This document shows positions 24,218-25,129 of a DNA stretch of 25,129 bases, in pieces; positions within the stretch are counted from its first letter, which is position 1; the number at the start of each line of letters is the position of its first letter. The stretch covers positions 1-25,129 of the forward strand of contig NZ_CALIMY010000135.1 in NCBI RefSeq assembly GCF_938045205.1, read 5' to 3'. Under the pieces are notes generated by a model, which saw only the letters and a program-made list of their open reading frames with translations, had not been told where the DNA came from and searched no databases. Source of the DNA: an uncultured Campylobacter sp. (lineage in GTDB: Bacteria > Campylobacterota > Campylobacteria > Campylobacterales > Campylobacteraceae). Position numbers and translations under genes: made by a program.

Positions 24218-25129
24218 ATGAAAATCGATGAAATTTCAACTCCAGCTTACGTGTGCGAGGAGCAAAAACTGGTAAAAAATTTAGAAATTTTACGCGGCGT
24301 AGGCGAGCGAAGCGGCGCAAAAATTCTATGCGCGCTAAAAGGCTTTGCGTTTAGTTTCGCGATGCCTTACGTTGACAGATACCTCTGGGGCGCTACTTGC
24401 AGCGGCCTGCACGAGGCGAAATTTGCCGCGGAATTTATTAAAAACGGCGAAATCCACACATACTCGCCAGCGTTCAAAGAGGATGATTTGGACGAAATTT
24501 TAAAAATTTCAAATCACGTCGTATTCAATAGCGCCGCGCAGTGGCAAAAATACCGCGCAAAGGCGCTTGCTGCGGGAGCGTCGTGCGGACTGCGGCTAAA
24601 TCCGCAAACCTCCTTCGCGCCCAAAGACGCTTACAATCCGTGCGGCAGCTTTAGCAGGCTCGGGATGAGCCTTGAGGCGCTGCAGCGGGCGATCTTGCAA
24701 GACGGCGATTTTTTGCGCGGCATCTCGGGGCTGCATTTTCACGCGCTGTGCGAAGAGAGCGCTCAGAGCCTAGAGCGGGTGCTCGAGGTTTTTGAGGCGA
24801 AATTCGGCAAGTATTTTAGAGCCCTAAAGTGGCTAAATTTCGGCGGCGGGCATCATATCACGCGTGCAGGCTACGACGTGGAGCTGCTGATAGAGCTGAT
24901 CAAAAAATTTCGCGAAAAATACGAGGTCGAAATTTATCTCGAGCCCGGCGAAGCGGTCGGCTGGGAGTGCGGGTATTTGGTCGCTAGCGTGCTTGATATA
25001 GTAGAAAATGGCGCTAAAATCGCTATTTTAGACGCTTCCGCTGAAGCTCATATGCCCGATACCGTGCTGATGCCGTATCGTCCTGCGGTACGCGGCGAGA
25101 GTAAGAGCGGTAAATTTAGCTACCGCTTC
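24218..25129 (+). CDS. nspC: Carboxynorspermidine decarboxylase, 5' part
   Basis: NspC removes CO2 from carboxynorspermidine or carboxyspermidine, the last step of the alternative polyamine route used by campylobacters. The gene is cut by the window end after 304 codons. Visible parts are TPAYVCEEQKLVKNLEIL, the PLP lysine K41 in LCALKGFAF, GATCSGLHEAKFAAEF, HTYSPAF, HVVFNSAAQW, GLHFHALCE, LNFGGGHHIT, LEPGEAVGWECGYLVASVLD, and AHMPDTVLMPYRP. All are typical of the NspC group of alanine-racemase-fold decarboxylases. ATGAGGG lies before the ATG. Confidence in the family is high; only the C-terminal end is unseen. Confidence 0.93.
   Translation, partial: MKIDEISTPAYVCEEQKLVKNLEILRGVGERSGAKILCALKGFAFSFAMPYVDRYLWGATCSGLHEAKFAAEFIKNGEIHTYSPAFKEDDLDEILKISNHVVFNSAAQWQKYRAKALAAGASCGLRLNPQTSFAPKDAYNPCGSFSRLGMSLEALQRAILQDGDFLRGISGLHFHALCEESAQSLERVLEVFEAKFGKYFRALKWLNFGGGHHITRAGYDVELLIELIKKFREKYEVEIYLEPGEAVGWECGYLVASVLDIVENGAKIAILDASAEAHMPDTVLMPYRPAVRGESKSGKFSYRF

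Noticed and set aside
1..25129. CRISPR arrays, IS elements, tRNA or rRNA genes
   Set aside because: I saw no regularly spaced repeats, transposase-like proteins, or T-loop sequences in a tRNA-like setting; read by eye, so a cryptic one could be missed.

Overview
The window looks like chromosome of an epsilonproteobacterium, most likely a relatively GC-rich oral-type Campylobacter (C. gracilis, showae, rectus or curvus group). The support is the Campylobacter-like S21, protein-L-isoaspartate methyltransferase and NspC sequences, the Campylobacter-style intergenic DNA full of AAATTTTA/TAAAATTT words, and the mix of housekeeping genes with a contact-dependent-inhibition (CDI) type cassette region. 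The species call is inference; no rRNA or tRNA gene was seen.

Region 1 (1-5637) is an AT-rich accessory island of polymorphic-toxin parts, all on the + strand. It holds the 3' end of one Imm40-like gene, a full tandem paralogue of it, a 136-residue orphan immunity candidate, and a 742-residue signal-peptide-bearing filamentous-haemagglutinin (FHA) fragment. That fragment ends in a clear colicin E3-type 16S rRNase domain. A 242-residue gene follows through an ATGA overlap and is the likely cognate immunity gene, although it does not resemble the 84-residue E3 immunity protein. After it come a DUF4279-type protein, a second FHA fragment with its own signal peptide, and a small membrane-anchored four-cysteine protein. 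No two-partner-secretion domain and no CdiB is present, so this looks like a store of displaced toxin and immunity modules.

Region 2 (5638-12016) starts with trpB-trpA and a signal-peptide/TM protein of unknown function. A strongly structured spacer, a YedE-type selenium/sulfur transporter and a frameshifted sulfatase-family membrane protein follow.

Region 3 (12233-15504) is mostly - strand: a short DsrE-like protein, a secreted clan-A-like glycoside hydrolase, a multi-pass membrane protein, rpsU, and an LpoB-like lipoprotein.

Region 4 (15676-20989, + strand) carries ribonucleotide reduction: anaerobic class III nrdD, a separate 54-codon ORF that carries the glycyl-radical motif missing from NrdD, and the activase nrdG. 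The class Ia small subunit nrdB and pcm come next. The split NrdD is the most interesting housekeeping observation here.

Region 5 (21146-25129) has a lone McrB-like AAA+ protein with degenerate catalytic motifs and no McrC. It is followed by moaD-moaE (- strand), which encode both molybdopterin synthase subunits, and the divergent 5' part of nspC (norspermidine/spermidine biosynthesis), which is cut by the window end.
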